Under the pieces are notes generated by a model. The model made no database searches and was not told the origin of the DNA. It saw only the letters and a program-made list of their open reading frames with translations. The position numbers were made by a program, and so were the translations under genes. A stretch of DNA of 17,013 nt, from positions 1-17,013 of the forward strand of contig VSNO01000099.1 of the NCBI GenBank assembly GCA_009774375.1, in the 5' to 3' direction. This document shows, one piece after another, positions 8,059 through 14,836 of this stretch (position 1 is its first letter; each line of letters begins with the position of its first letter). The stretch is from Lachnospiraceae bacterium. GTDB taxonomy: Bacteria; Bacillota; Clostridia; Lachnospirales; Lachnospiraceae.

Positions 8059-8981
8059 TCACAAACGAGGCCGTCAACCGAGCGATCGACTATATCCTGC
8101 AGCACATTCATGAGGAGCTGTCTGTCGATGATGTGGCGGCGCACTGTCATTTTTCAAAATATCATTTCAGCAGAATGTTCAAGAAAGAGACCGGGGAGAG
8201 TGTTCATGCGTTCATCAGGCGGATGAAACTGGAACAGAGTGCATTCCGCATGAAAGTGGAGCCTGAGCGGACGGTGACGGATATCGGCTGTGAGTTCGGC
8301 TACAGTCCGTCCAATTACAGCTGGATGTTCCGCCAGCGGTATCAGACCAATCCGGTGAGCTTCCGCAGGAACGTCGAGCAGGCGACGGTGAGACACGCCT
8401 TTATGCATCTGGATGCAGCCGCACTGCGCTCGCCGGGCGCGCATGGAGGGGAGGGATCGGTTTCCGGGACATATAGCTGTCTGGAGAGCTTTGAGGAGTG
8501 TGATCGAAAGATCACGATTCGGAATCTCCCGGACTATTTTGTCCTGTATGAGCGCAGGATCGGCAGCTACCGTCATCTGAGCGGACAGTGGGACGAATTT
8601 ATCGGGAAGTACCGGGAGTTTGTGACCAGGGACACGCAGTTTCTGGAACGGACTTTTGATGATCCGGTCATCACGGACGCAGACGGGTGTCTCTATGATA
8701 TCTGCATGAGTGTGGATCGAAGTGCTGTGAACGCAGATGCTTTGAAAGTGAGCGCTCCGATGTACAATACCTGCACGATAGAGGGCGGCAAGTGCGCAGT
8801 GTACCCTTATAAGGGATTGGGAAAACATATTTATGCGGCGTATCAGACCATATTTACAGTGTGGCTGCCGCGGACGCCGTACACGCTGGATTACCGCAGC
8901 GGATTTGATATCTATCACAAAGTGGACAGCAGATCCGGTTATCTGGAGATGGATATCTGTATGCCGCTCAAAGAACAGTAG
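8049..8981 (+). CDS. AraC-family regulator with C-terminal GyrI-like effector-binding domain
   Basis: A 310-residue transcription factor. Residues about 8-108 contain the two AraC helix-turn-helix motifs, with LSVDDVAAHCHFSKYHFSRMFKKETG and the second around VTDIGCEFGYSPSNYSWMFRQRY. The DNA-binding domain is therefore N-terminal. Residues about 155-308 (from KITIRNLPDYFVLYERRIGSY) match the GyrI-like/AraC effector-binding fold, which in relatives such as Rob or BmrR-like proteins binds small hydrophobic or drug-like ligands. GGTGG (8037-8041) is a modest ribosome binding site for ATG 8049; ATG 8055 is a possible alternative. It overlaps the beta-mannosidase gene and lies 131 bases before a MATE efflux gene. 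The effector domain and position suggest control of the efflux pump, the mannosidase, or both. The regulated target is inference. Confidence 0.88.
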   Translation: MSMITNEAVNRAIDYILQHIHEELSVDDVAAHCHFSKYHFSRMFKKETGESVHAFIRRMKLEQSAFRMKVEPERTVTDIGCEFGYSPSNYSWMFRQRYQTNPVSFRRNVEQATVRHAFMHLDAAALRSPGAHGGEGSVSGTYSCLESFEECDRKITIRNLPDYFVLYERRIGSYRHLSGQWDEFIGKYREFVTRDTQFLERTFDDPVITDADGCLYDICMSVDRSAVNADALKVSAPMYNTCTIEGGKCAVYPYKGLGKHIYAAYQTIFTVWLPRTPYTLDYRSGFDIYHKVDSRSGYLEMDICMPLKEQ

Positions 8982-9047
8982 GAAAAGAGGACGGGTCCGG
9001 TATGTAGAGAGAGCAAGAATTCAGAAGTTTATATTTCATTTTCCTTC

Positions 9048-9082
9048 TATAATGGAGCATACCAAAGTCAAAGTGTGACTTT
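9048..9082 (+). promoter_or_regulatory. Possible promoter and operator upstream of the MATE gene
   Basis: TATAAT (9048-9053) matches the sigma-A -10 consensus, but no good -35 lies at the usual distance. Just downstream is a perfect 7-base inverted repeat, aaagtca (9064-9070) and tgacttt (9076-9082), with a 5-base centre. Its position would suit an operator or a short 5' hairpin. The repeat is seen directly; the function is inferred, and the neighbouring GyrI-type AraC regulator is a candidate binder. Confidence 0.35.
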
Positions 9083-9112
9083 CGGGAATGTGAATGACAG
9101 GAGGAGATATTT

Positions 9113-10432
9113 ATGGATCTGGAGAGGATCAGAAACAACACGGCGGGGATGATCCTGCAGTACTCGATCCCGGCTATCATCGCGATGGTGCTGACTTCGC
9201 TGATCACGGTGGTGGATGGTTATTTTATCGGCAATTATGTCGGGGAGCAGGGCATTGCGGCTGTCAATCTGGGCTTGCCGGTCATCTACTTATTTTTGTC
9301 GGTCGGCCTGATGGTATCGGTCGGCGGCGTTGCGATCGCGGGGATGGCACTTGGCGCCGGGGATATGGAAGCGTGCGGTCAGGTTTTTCGTCAGACGATC
9401 GTGACAACAGTGGTGGCCGCTGTGATGACAGGACTGCTGGTGGCGCTGTTTTTTGAGCCGGTGCTGGATGTTCTGGGGGCAAAAGGACTGGTGCGGGAAT
9501 ATTTTCGGACGTATTATGGTATCCTGCTGCTGGAGCTGGTCGTGATGGTGGTCAATTCGTCCTTTGGCATGTTCATCAGGGGAGAGGGCGATCCGCAGTA
9601 CTACATGAAGGTCAATGTTGTGAGTGTGCTGACAAACATTGCGCTGGATTACATATTTGCGGCTGTCCTTCGCGCCGGGATCGCCGGGATCGCATCTGCG
9701 TCCCTGATCTCCGCGCTGGTCTCCCTGGGGTTGATCCTGTACTTTTTTCTGAGAAAAGCGAAAGTGTATCGGCTGGGGCGGTTTTCCTTTTCGCTGGATG
9801 TGTTAAGAAGGACGCTGTTCAACGGGAGTTCGGAGTTTATCGGTGAGATGTCGACAGGGATCGCGATGTTTGCCTACAACTATGTGATCATGAGACGGAT
9901 CGGCGTCAGCGGTGTCACGGCGTTCACGATCGTGGGATATGTGTCCTATGTGTTTGGCATGATCGTCGTAGGATTTGGGCAGGGTGCAAGTCCGCTGGTC
10001 AGTTTTAGCTATGGGGCAGGGGAGCATGGTCTGGCGGGAAGGCTGCGCAGGAGGACAAATGGCATGGTGTGTGCGATCGGCGCGGCGGTTTTTGTGGTGA
10101 TGGGGTTTCTGTCGGAGTGGTACAGCGGGCTCTTTGTGAAAAATGACGCGATTCGGGGAATGGTGCAGTCCGGCATGATGATCTTTATGGTTTCGTTTTT
10201 CTTTTCCGGGATCAATGCGGTCACTTCGTTTTATTTTACATCGATCGGGAAATCGCTCGAGTCCGCGGTGATCTCCCTGTCGAGAGGGCTTGTGGTGCTG
10301 CTGGCGTGCATCTTTGTGCTCCCGGCGTATCTTGGCATGACAGGGGTGTGGCTGGCGGCACCGGTGACGGAGTTTGTTACGATCTGCATCAGCGGGATGC
10401 TGGTGCGGCGCGATTTAAACATTGACATTTAG
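9113..10432 (+). CDS. MATE-family multidrug efflux transporter
   Basis: A 439-residue integral membrane protein of the MATE family (MepA/DinF-like), expected to export cationic or hydrophobic compounds by Na+ or H+ antiport. About 12 hydrophobic helices run along the length in two related halves. The N-terminal half has ILQYSIPAIIAMVLTSL followed by VVDGYFIGNYVGEQGIAAVNLGLP, a conserved MATE signature. FNGSSEFIGEMSTGIAMFAYNYV opens the second half. The start has an ideal AGGAGG site (9100-9105) 7 bases upstream. It follows the GyrI-domain AraC gene in the same direction and faces the second AraC gene tail-to-tail with only 23 bases between stops. Substrate cannot be inferred. Confidence 0.93.
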   Translation: MDLERIRNNTAGMILQYSIPAIIAMVLTSLITVVDGYFIGNYVGEQGIAAVNLGLPVIYLFLSVGLMVSVGGVAIAGMALGAGDMEACGQVFRQTIVTTVVAAVMTGLLVALFFEPVLDVLGAKGLVREYFRTYYGILLLELVVMVVNSSFGMFIRGEGDPQYYMKVNVVSVLTNIALDYIFAAVLRAGIAGIASASLISALVSLGLILYFFLRKAKVYRLGRFSFSLDVLRRTLFNGSSEFIGEMSTGIAMFAYNYVIMRRIGVSGVTAFTIVGYVSYVFGMIVVGFGQGASPLVSFSYGAGEHGLAGRLRRRTNGMVCAIGAAVFVVMGFLSEWYSGLFVKNDAIRGMVQSGMMIFMVSFFFSGINAVTSFYFTSIGKSLESAVISLSRGLVVLLACIFVLPAYLGMTGVWLAAPVTEFVTICISGMLVRRDLNIDI

Positions 10433-10455
10433 CGTGTCAGATAATCGTGAGGAAC

Positions 10456-11256
10456 TCATTTATCCGTGCAGCGTGTCTGGCGCCGGTATGCTGACGGCGT
10501 CGTGCCGGTGTGCTTCTTGAACTGCCGCATGAAATGCAGGTCTGTCTCATAGCCGCAGAAGAGGCTTAACTGGTAGATGCTCATATCGGTTGAGGTCAGG
10601 TAAAATCTGGCGAGGGCTATTCTGGCGAGAATGATGTCATGCTGGCATGAACAGCCGAAAAAGCGCTTGTAGAGGTGCTGGAAGTGGGAGCAGCTCAGAC
10701 ACAGCGTGTCTGCGAGCTGGTTGACGGTCCAGTCTGCGGCGGGGGCATTGTAGATCTGCGTGCGGATGCTGGCAAATTCACGGTAATATTTTGGCATAAC
10801 GGTCGACTGCTCCTCTGTACGGATCAATTCTTCATGCAGCGCACACATGAAAATGTGCATGAGCCTGTCGATGATCTCCTCGCGATGGATTCTGTCCGAG
10901 TGAAATTCATCGGAGATCAGTCTGGCGTAATCAGACAGCCTGCGAAAATCGCGCGGCTGCAGGATCGTACCATATGGAAAATGGAACGTGCCCAATATGT
11001 CCGTATCCGCTTCCGTCAGGTCAAAGTGGATCCAGTCATCGTTGTAGTCATCGGTATCGCAGCCATAGTGGATCGGTGTGCGAGGAGGGAAGAGCAGGAC
11101 GGAATTTGGCGCGACGGCGCGTTTCCCATCGCTGTCATAATACCAGGAATACTGTTTGACCAGCAGAAAAAGATAGTCGTTGAGCCCGGCGGGATGCAGG
11201 ATGTCGCAGGGTTTTTTGTGACGGGAGTTGTGGCCGCAGTTCAATACGTTTATCAT
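10456..11256 (-). CDS. AraC-family regulator with N-terminal cupin-like sensor domain
   Basis: A 266-residue AraC regulator of classical layout. Residues about 20-85 form a cupin-like ligand-binding region, including VLLFPPRTPIHYG and the DDWIHFDL segment. The C-terminal ~100 residues carry two helix-turn-helix motifs: WTVNQLADTLCLSCSHFQHLYKRFFG, and MSIYQLSLFCGYETDLHFMRQFKKHTGTTPSAYRR. The second motif is followed by the usual AraC-family ending. ATG at 11256 (reverse strand) is preceded by GGAGG at 11263-11267, 6 bases away; an upstream in-frame start at 11289 has no comparable site. The gene has its own consensus promoter at 11318-11346. This type often controls sugar utilisation, but its target is not evident. 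It is divergent from the ATP-grasp operon and convergent with the MATE gene. Confidence 0.9.
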   Translation of the reverse strand: MINVLNCGHNSRHKKPCDILHPAGLNDYLFLLVKQYSWYYDSDGKRAVAPNSVLLFPPRTPIHYGCDTDDYNDDWIHFDLTEADTDILGTFHFPYGTILQPRDFRRLSDYARLISDEFHSDRIHREEIIDRLMHIFMCALHEELIRTEEQSTVMPKYYREFASIRTQIYNAPAADWTVNQLADTLCLSCSHFQHLYKRFFGCSCQHDIILARIALARFYLTSTDMSIYQLSLFCGYETDLHFMRQFKKHTGTTPSAYRRQTRCTDK

Positions 11257-11317
11257 AATCTTCCTCCATATAAACAGGATCCAGTGCAAAAAAAAACATA
11301 AAAGATCAGTTGATTAC

Positions 11318-11346
11318 ATTATAGGGCATTGTCATTGGCATGTCAA
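11318..11346 (-). promoter_or_regulatory. Consensus sigma-A promoter of the cupin-type AraC gene
   Basis: Read on the reverse strand, TTGACA (11346-11341) and TATAAT (11323-11318) are both perfect consensus matches with a 17-base spacer. The start codon lies about 60 bases downstream with a strong ribosome binding site. A direct repeat catgtca (11339-11345 and 11352-11358 on the plus strand, 13 bases apart) overlaps and precedes the -35. A further tgtcaa lies at 11361-11366. AraC proteins often bind direct repeats here, so autoregulation is plausible. Confidence 0.85.
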
Positions 11347-11634
11347 ATCTTCATGTCAGGTGTCAATGCAGTTTTTTGGAGCGTATTTGAAAAATGGTTT
11401 CCGTCAGATGTGCGTCGCAGTTAGTGGGAGATTTGTGCCAGATGAAGAAATCGTTGCAGGCTAAGGCGACTGAATCTGGTGCGAGTTTCTGGTCAGAGTG
11501 GAGCTGGCTGGTGTAGGCGCTGTCGCGTGTCTCCTTAAGGAGATAGCTCGAGTATATTTTAAAGGTAATAAATGCAGTATAAAACACAAACAAATACGCT
11601 ATAACGGTTCTTTCCAAAATATTTCTGCAAATCA
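11347..11634. other. Intergenic stretch with no supported gene
   Basis: These 288 bases separate the divergent AraC and ATP-grasp promoters. I see no gene with a credible start and ribosome binding site. A reverse-strand open frame of about 90 codons (11363-11635) lacks a ribosome binding site and has unusual composition. A perfect 14-base palindrome, tctccttaaggaga, lies at 11530-11543. The sequence could be a decayed gene or a dispersed repeat, but nothing here proves either. Confidence 0.4.
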
Positions 11635-11662
11635 TTGACAAACGGCAAAATTCGTGTAAACT
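11635..11662 (+). promoter_or_regulatory. Probable sigma-A promoter of the ATP-grasp operon
   Basis: TTGACA (11635-11640) is a perfect -35. It is followed after 16 bases by TAAACT (11657-11662), a weaker -10. A transcript starting near 11668 would have a leader of about 240 bases before the first gene, containing the hairpins annotated below. Confidence 0.55.
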
Positions 11663-11688
11663 GATAACATAATCGTTGTGTGAACAAA

Positions 11689-11720
11689 GGCGTTCTGTAT
11701 CGGGCAGGGCGTCTTTTTTT
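11689..11720 (+). terminator. Possible leader attenuator (hairpin plus seven T's)
   Basis: ggcgttctgt (11689-11698) can pair with gcagggcgtc (11704-11713) around a 5-base loop, with four G-T pairs among ten, and TTTTTTT (11714-11720) follows directly. It lies within about 25-50 bases of the proposed start site and well before the first gene, so it would act as an attenuator rather than a gene-end terminator. The wobble pairs weaken the stem. Confidence 0.45.
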
Positions 11721-11721
11721 A

Positions 11722-11777
11722 TGCACACGGGCGTCCAGAGGAAGAATGTCAGCATGCGCTGACGGACGCCCGGCGCG
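11722..11777 (+). repeat. Leader repeat copy 1 (56 bases, bulged hairpin)
   Basis: First of two direct repeats sharing 51 of 56 bases with 11812-11867. It folds into a long hairpin. The outer stem is cgggcgtcc (11728-11736) with ggacgcccg (11764-11772). An 11-base purine-rich bulge (11737-11747) lies on the 5' side, then an inner stem gtcagc (11748-11753) pairs with gctgac (11758-11763) around atgc. Both stems are perfect. Located in the proposed leader of the ATP-grasp operon. Confidence 0.8.
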
Positions 11778-11810
11778 TCGAGTAGGTGAAGATGGCTCTT
11801 CCCTACTCGA
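11778..11810 (+). repeat. Hairpin between the two leader repeats
   Basis: An inverted repeat fills almost the whole gap between the two repeat copies: tcgagtaggtgaaga (11778-11792) pairs with tcttccctactcga (11797-11810) around tggc, with one bulged base. This gives about 14 base pairs. No T-run follows, so it is not a terminator. Confidence 0.75.
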
Positions 11811-11811
11811 T

Positions 11812-11867
11812 TGCACACGGGCGTCCAGAGGAAGATTATCAGCATACGCTGACGGACGTCCGGCGTG
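11812..11867 (+). repeat. Leader repeat copy 2 (56 bases, bulged hairpin)
   Basis: Second copy, 90 bases after the first, with five substitutions. The hairpin largely survives: a c-to-t change in the outer stem leaves a G-T pair, and the inner stem loses only its outermost pair (tcagc/gctga remains). The copy ends 41 bases before the ATP-grasp start codon, so its folding could affect ribosome access. Confidence 0.8.
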
Positions 11868-11908
11868 CAGAGCAAGCAAAAACCATACAGAGAAAGGTGC
11901 GTGAGCGT

Positions 11909-13228
11909 ATGTATGAGATGGATTTACTTGACAATACAGAAAATGTAAACAGACTGCTGGCCAGATACGGTGTGAAATTTGGCATCTATAAAAATAACAC
12001 CTTCAAGGAGCAGTTGTTCCCGTTTGATGCCATACCGCGTGTGATCCGGCGGGAGGAGTTCGACTATCTGGAAAAGGGATTGAAGCAGCGGGTCGTGGCA
12101 CTCAACCTGTTTCTGGACGACATCTATCATGGCAAGAAGATCGTGAAGGACAGGGTGATACCGGAGGATTTTATCTTCGCGTCGAGCGGTTATATGCCGG
12201 AGTGCGAGAGTGTGACGCCGGTCAAAAAGATCTACTCACACATCTCCGGCATTGACCTTGTGAAAGGAAAAAATGAGAAGTGGTATATTCTCGAGGACAA
12301 TCTGCGCGTGCCGTCGGGGGCGTCCTATCCCATGATCGCACGGGAGCTGTGCCGCCGGAGCAGCCCCAAGACGTTCCGTGACAATCCGCTCGAGGATAAC
12401 AGGAATTATGCGCAGCTGCTGCGGAGGACGCTCGACAACGTGAATGTCGGGGGACACACGGTCATACTGACACCGGGAAGATATAACGCTGCTTATTTTG
12501 AACATTCTTACCTCGCGGAAAAGACTGGTTCGCATCTTGTCAACGGAAGTGAGCTGATCGTGGAGAACGATAAGCTTTACTATGTAGATTATAAGGGCAA
12601 GCGGGAGAGGGTGGGCGCCGTGTACCGCCGGATTTCCGACGAATACCTGGATCCCATGCATTTCAATCCAGAGTCCGTGATCGGGATACCGCATATTTTT
12701 GACGTGTACAGAAAAGGGAATATCGCGCTGCTCAATGCGCCCGGAAATGGTATCGCGGACGATAAGGGCATCTACTATTTTGTGCCGAAGATGATCAGAT
12801 ACTATCTCGGCGAGGAACCTGTCTTGTCCAATGCGCCGACGTATCTGCCATTTTATGAGGAGGATATGGCGTATGTGCTCGCACACTTTGACGAGCTGGT
12901 GCTCAAGGATGTGGCGGAGGCAGGCGGTTACGGCGTCGTGTTTGGCAGCAACATGACGACACAGCAGAAAGCGGATTTTATCGCGCTGCTGAAAAAGGAG
13001 CCCAGGCGGTTTATCGCGCAGGAAGTGATTGATTTTCAGGATCTCGATATACAGGACAATGATACGGTGGTGGCGCGGAAAGCGGATCTGCGCGCGTTTG
13101 TGCTGATGGCACAGGAGCCTTATGTCTGGAAGAGCGGGCTCACCAGGTTTTCGCGTAATCCGGATTCGTTTATCGTGAATTCATCACAGGGAGGAGGATT
13201 TAAGGACACATGGGTATTATCTCATTAG
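11909..13228 (+). CDS. Circularly permuted ATP-grasp ligase (DUF404/DUF407 type)
   Basis: A 439-residue cytoplasmic ATP-grasp protein predicted to form an amide or peptide bond by activating a carboxylate with ATP; its substrate is unknown. Family features are PFDAIPRVIRREEFDYLEKG (38-57), RVVALNLFLDDIYHG, HISGIDLVKG and LEDNLRVPSGASY (128-140). The ATP-grasp core includes VGAVYRRISDEYLDP (235-249), LLNAPGNGIADDKGIYYFVP (274-293), VLKDVAEAGGYGVVFG (331-346) and the C-terminal NSSQGGGFKDTW (424-435). ATG 11909 follows AAAGGTG (11893-11899). The frame stays open upstream through the repeat region to 11786, but that extension merely translates the repeats. It overlaps the alpha-E gene by 19 bases, so the two are probably translated together and may form a complex. 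Full-length and intact by family features. Confidence 0.92.
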   Translation: MYEMDLLDNTENVNRLLARYGVKFGIYKNNTFKEQLFPFDAIPRVIRREEFDYLEKGLKQRVVALNLFLDDIYHGKKIVKDRVIPEDFIFASSGYMPECESVTPVKKIYSHISGIDLVKGKNEKWYILEDNLRVPSGASYPMIARELCRRSSPKTFRDNPLEDNRNYAQLLRRTLDNVNVGGHTVILTPGRYNAAYFEHSYLAEKTGSHLVNGSELIVENDKLYYVDYKGKRERVGAVYRRISDEYLDPMHFNPESVIGIPHIFDVYRKGNIALLNAPGNGIADDKGIYYFVPKMIRYYLGEEPVLSNAPTYLPFYEEDMAYVLAHFDELVLKDVAEAGGYGVVFGSNMTTQQKADFIALLKKEPRRFIAQEVIDFQDLDIQDNDTVVARKADLRAFVLMAQEPYVWKSGLTRFSRNPDSFIVNSSQGGGFKDTWVLSH

Positions 13229-13890
13229 AACAGACAAACAGGCTGTACTGGCTTGGAAGGTACTCGGAGCGGGTGTACACAACGATACGGCTGTACTCGA
13301 AGTGCTACGATGACATGATCGATGACATTGGTGAAAATTATTCGGACTTTTGCATGATGCTGGAGATTCCAAATATTTATAAGGACAAGGACGATTTTAA
13401 CCAGCGGTATGGTTTTGACGAGACGGATCCAAACTCCATTTTGAGCAACCTCATGCGCGCGTATGATAATGCCATCGTGCTGCGCGAGGAGATCGGAAGC
13501 GAGACGTTGTCGTACATACAGCTTGCCATCTATGCGATCAACAAGGCAAAGATCTCGCGTGCGCCGCTTCTGGAGCTGCAGAATGTGCAGGACAACATTC
13601 TCGCTTTCTGGGGAATCGCGGATGATTTTATAGAAAGCGAGACGATCAGAAATATCATCAGGACCGGAAAAAGGGTGGAGCGCATCGATCTGTATGCGCG
13701 GCTGAAGATTGGCGCCAGGGAATTAAAGAGTGAGCTGTGCCGCATGCATGTCAGACTGGCCGGCAGCGGTATGCCCTATAACCAGAACTGCCTTGATTTT
13801 CTGAATGACGCGATCGGGCAGATGGACGTGACGGAGACGGTCGATTACGGTAGTATCGTGAGAAATATAGAAAGTCTTGTGAAAATATAG
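13210..13890 (+). CDS. Alpha-E domain (DUF403) protein
   Basis: A 226-residue, mostly helical protein of the alpha-E family, an obligate genomic partner of the permuted ATP-grasp. Its biochemical role is unproven. The family signatures are at the N-terminus, RLYWLGRYSERV (11-22), and repeated at GKRVERIDLYARLK (153-166), each with a paired Arg/Glu motif. No signal peptide or transmembrane segment is seen. It appears shorter than many alpha-E proteins, which are often around 300 residues, with the middle (about 35-100) divergent. The start overlaps the ATP-grasp gene, with a GGAGGAGG run at about 13191-13198 and AAGG closer by. It probably acts as a subunit or scaffold with the ATP-grasp, as inferred from family co-occurrence. 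Confidence 0.9.
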   Translation: MGIISLEQTNRLYWLGRYSERVYTTIRLYSKCYDDMIDDIGENYSDFCMMLEIPNIYKDKDDFNQRYGFDETDPNSILSNLMRAYDNAIVLREEIGSETLSYIQLAIYAINKAKISRAPLLELQNVQDNILAFWGIADDFIESETIRNIIRTGKRVERIDLYARLKIGARELKSELCRMHVRLAGSGMPYNQNCLDFLNDAIGQMDVTETVDYGSIVRNIESLVKI

Positions 13891-13893
13891 GGA

Positions 13894-13916
13894 GTGTGTA
13901 ATCAGAGATTTCACAC
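13894..13916 (+). other. Small hairpin after the alpha-E gene
   Basis: gtgtgtaatc (13894-13903) pairs with gatttcacac (13907-13916) around a 3-base loop with one mismatch. The cacac arm could instead pair with gtgtg at 13926-13930. It lies 3 bases after the alpha-E stop and before the transglutaminase gene. No T-run follows. It may stabilise the message or adjust expression of the following gene; chance is possible. Confidence 0.35.
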
Positions 13917-14002
13917 GGCAGGTTTGTGTGGAGGCACAGATTTGTGGGGAATTGGCAGCTGCATGGGATTGGACAATTTATGAGTGGAGGCTGATTGAGA
14001 TT

Positions 14003-14797
14003 ATGCAGGAGAACAGGACGCTGCAGTTTCGCTACTGTATGTCACTGGAATTTTCGGAGCCGGTTTGGAAACACCAGTTTGCATTGCGCATGATACCGCA
14101 GACCGATGACCGGCAGACAATATCGGCGTGCAGGATTGACCTGAAGCCGGAGTGTGACTACAGCGACAGCGTTGACAGTTTTGGAAACCGTTACATATAT
14201 GGTGAGATCGATCGTCTCCACAACGAGTTTTGCGTGGAGGTGTCGGGGGAGGCTGCGGTGAGGAAAGATACACAGCTGGCATGCGATAACAAGATGATCG
14301 AGCTGGCTCCCTATCGATTTCCCTCGCAGTATACAAAAGCGGGGGACGCTTTAAAAAAATATTACAGGCTGCACGGTCTGAGGGAAGGCGAGGGAGTGCT
14401 CGCTTTTGCCGCAAGGCTTTTGCATCAGATTTACGAAGATATGGAGTATGTACAGGGCGTAACGGACATACGCACGACTGCCGAGGAGGCTCTGGCGGGG
14501 AAAAGGGGCGTATGTCAGGATTACGCCCACATTATGCTCGCGCTGTGCAGGATTGCGGATATTCCGAGCCGTTATGTTGTCGGTATGATGCAGGGGGAAG
14601 GGTTCTCGCACGCGTGGGTGGAGGTGTGCGCGGACGGCAGATGGTATGGAATCGACCCGACAAACGATCAGGTTGTGGACGATACGTATATTAAAATATC
14701 GCACGGGCGGGACTACCAGGACTGCATCGTCAACCGCGGCACGTTCCGGGGCGGCGGGACGCAGACGCAGCGGGTGGAAGTGGTGGTGACGGTGTAG
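14003..14797 (+). CDS. Transglutaminase-like cysteine protease/amidase
   Basis: A 264-residue protein of the bacterial transglutaminase-like superfamily. Residues about 4-90 form the N-terminal beta domain that precedes the core in this family, from LQFRYCMSLEFSEPVWKHQF to DSFGNRYIYGEI. The papain-like core carries a full triad: C171 (GKRGVCQDYAH), H203 (GFSHAWVEV) and D218 (WYGIDPTND). Such bacterial enzymes are thought to cleave or transfer amide bonds, so it may hydrolyse or remodel the product of the upstream ligase. The start is uncertain. ATG 14003 fits the family start, with GGAGG at 13986-13990 (a long 12-base spacer). The frame is open to a GTG at 13928, which would add 25 residues. 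No signal peptide is seen, so it appears cytoplasmic. Confidence 0.9.
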   Translation: MQENRTLQFRYCMSLEFSEPVWKHQFALRMIPQTDDRQTISACRIDLKPECDYSDSVDSFGNRYIYGEIDRLHNEFCVEVSGEAAVRKDTQLACDNKMIELAPYRFPSQYTKAGDALKKYYRLHGLREGEGVLAFAARLLHQIYEDMEYVQGVTDIRTTAEEALAGKRGVCQDYAHIMLALCRIADIPSRYVVGMMQGEGFSHAWVEVCADGRWYGIDPTNDQVVDDTYIKISHGRDYQDCIVNRGTFRGGGTQTQRVEVVVTV

Positions 14798-14836
14798 GAA
14801 GATGCGTTTAACGATTATGAAAGGTCTGGGAGTGAA

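Noticed and set aside
11655..11669. A catabolite-repression (cre) site overlapping the -10 of the ATP-grasp operon
   Set aside because: tgtaaactgataaca resembles the cre consensus, but the central CG is missing and an extra base is needed to align it.
11722..11867. A two-repeat CRISPR-like array
   Set aside because: The 56-base repeats are long, there are only two, the 34-base spacer is itself a hairpin, and no cas gene is nearby.
11363..11875. A reverse-strand open frame of about 170 codons across the leader repeats and the intergenic stretch
   Set aside because: Much of it is translation of the hairpin repeats. The remaining part, from the ATG at 11635, has no ribosome binding site and no recognisable domain.
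11680..11904. A plus-strand open frame through the leader repeats encoding a repeated CTRASRGR-type peptide
   Set aside because: The peptide repeat follows from the 90-base DNA repeat being a multiple of three. RNA structure explains the conservation better than a protein, and the frame lacks a good start.
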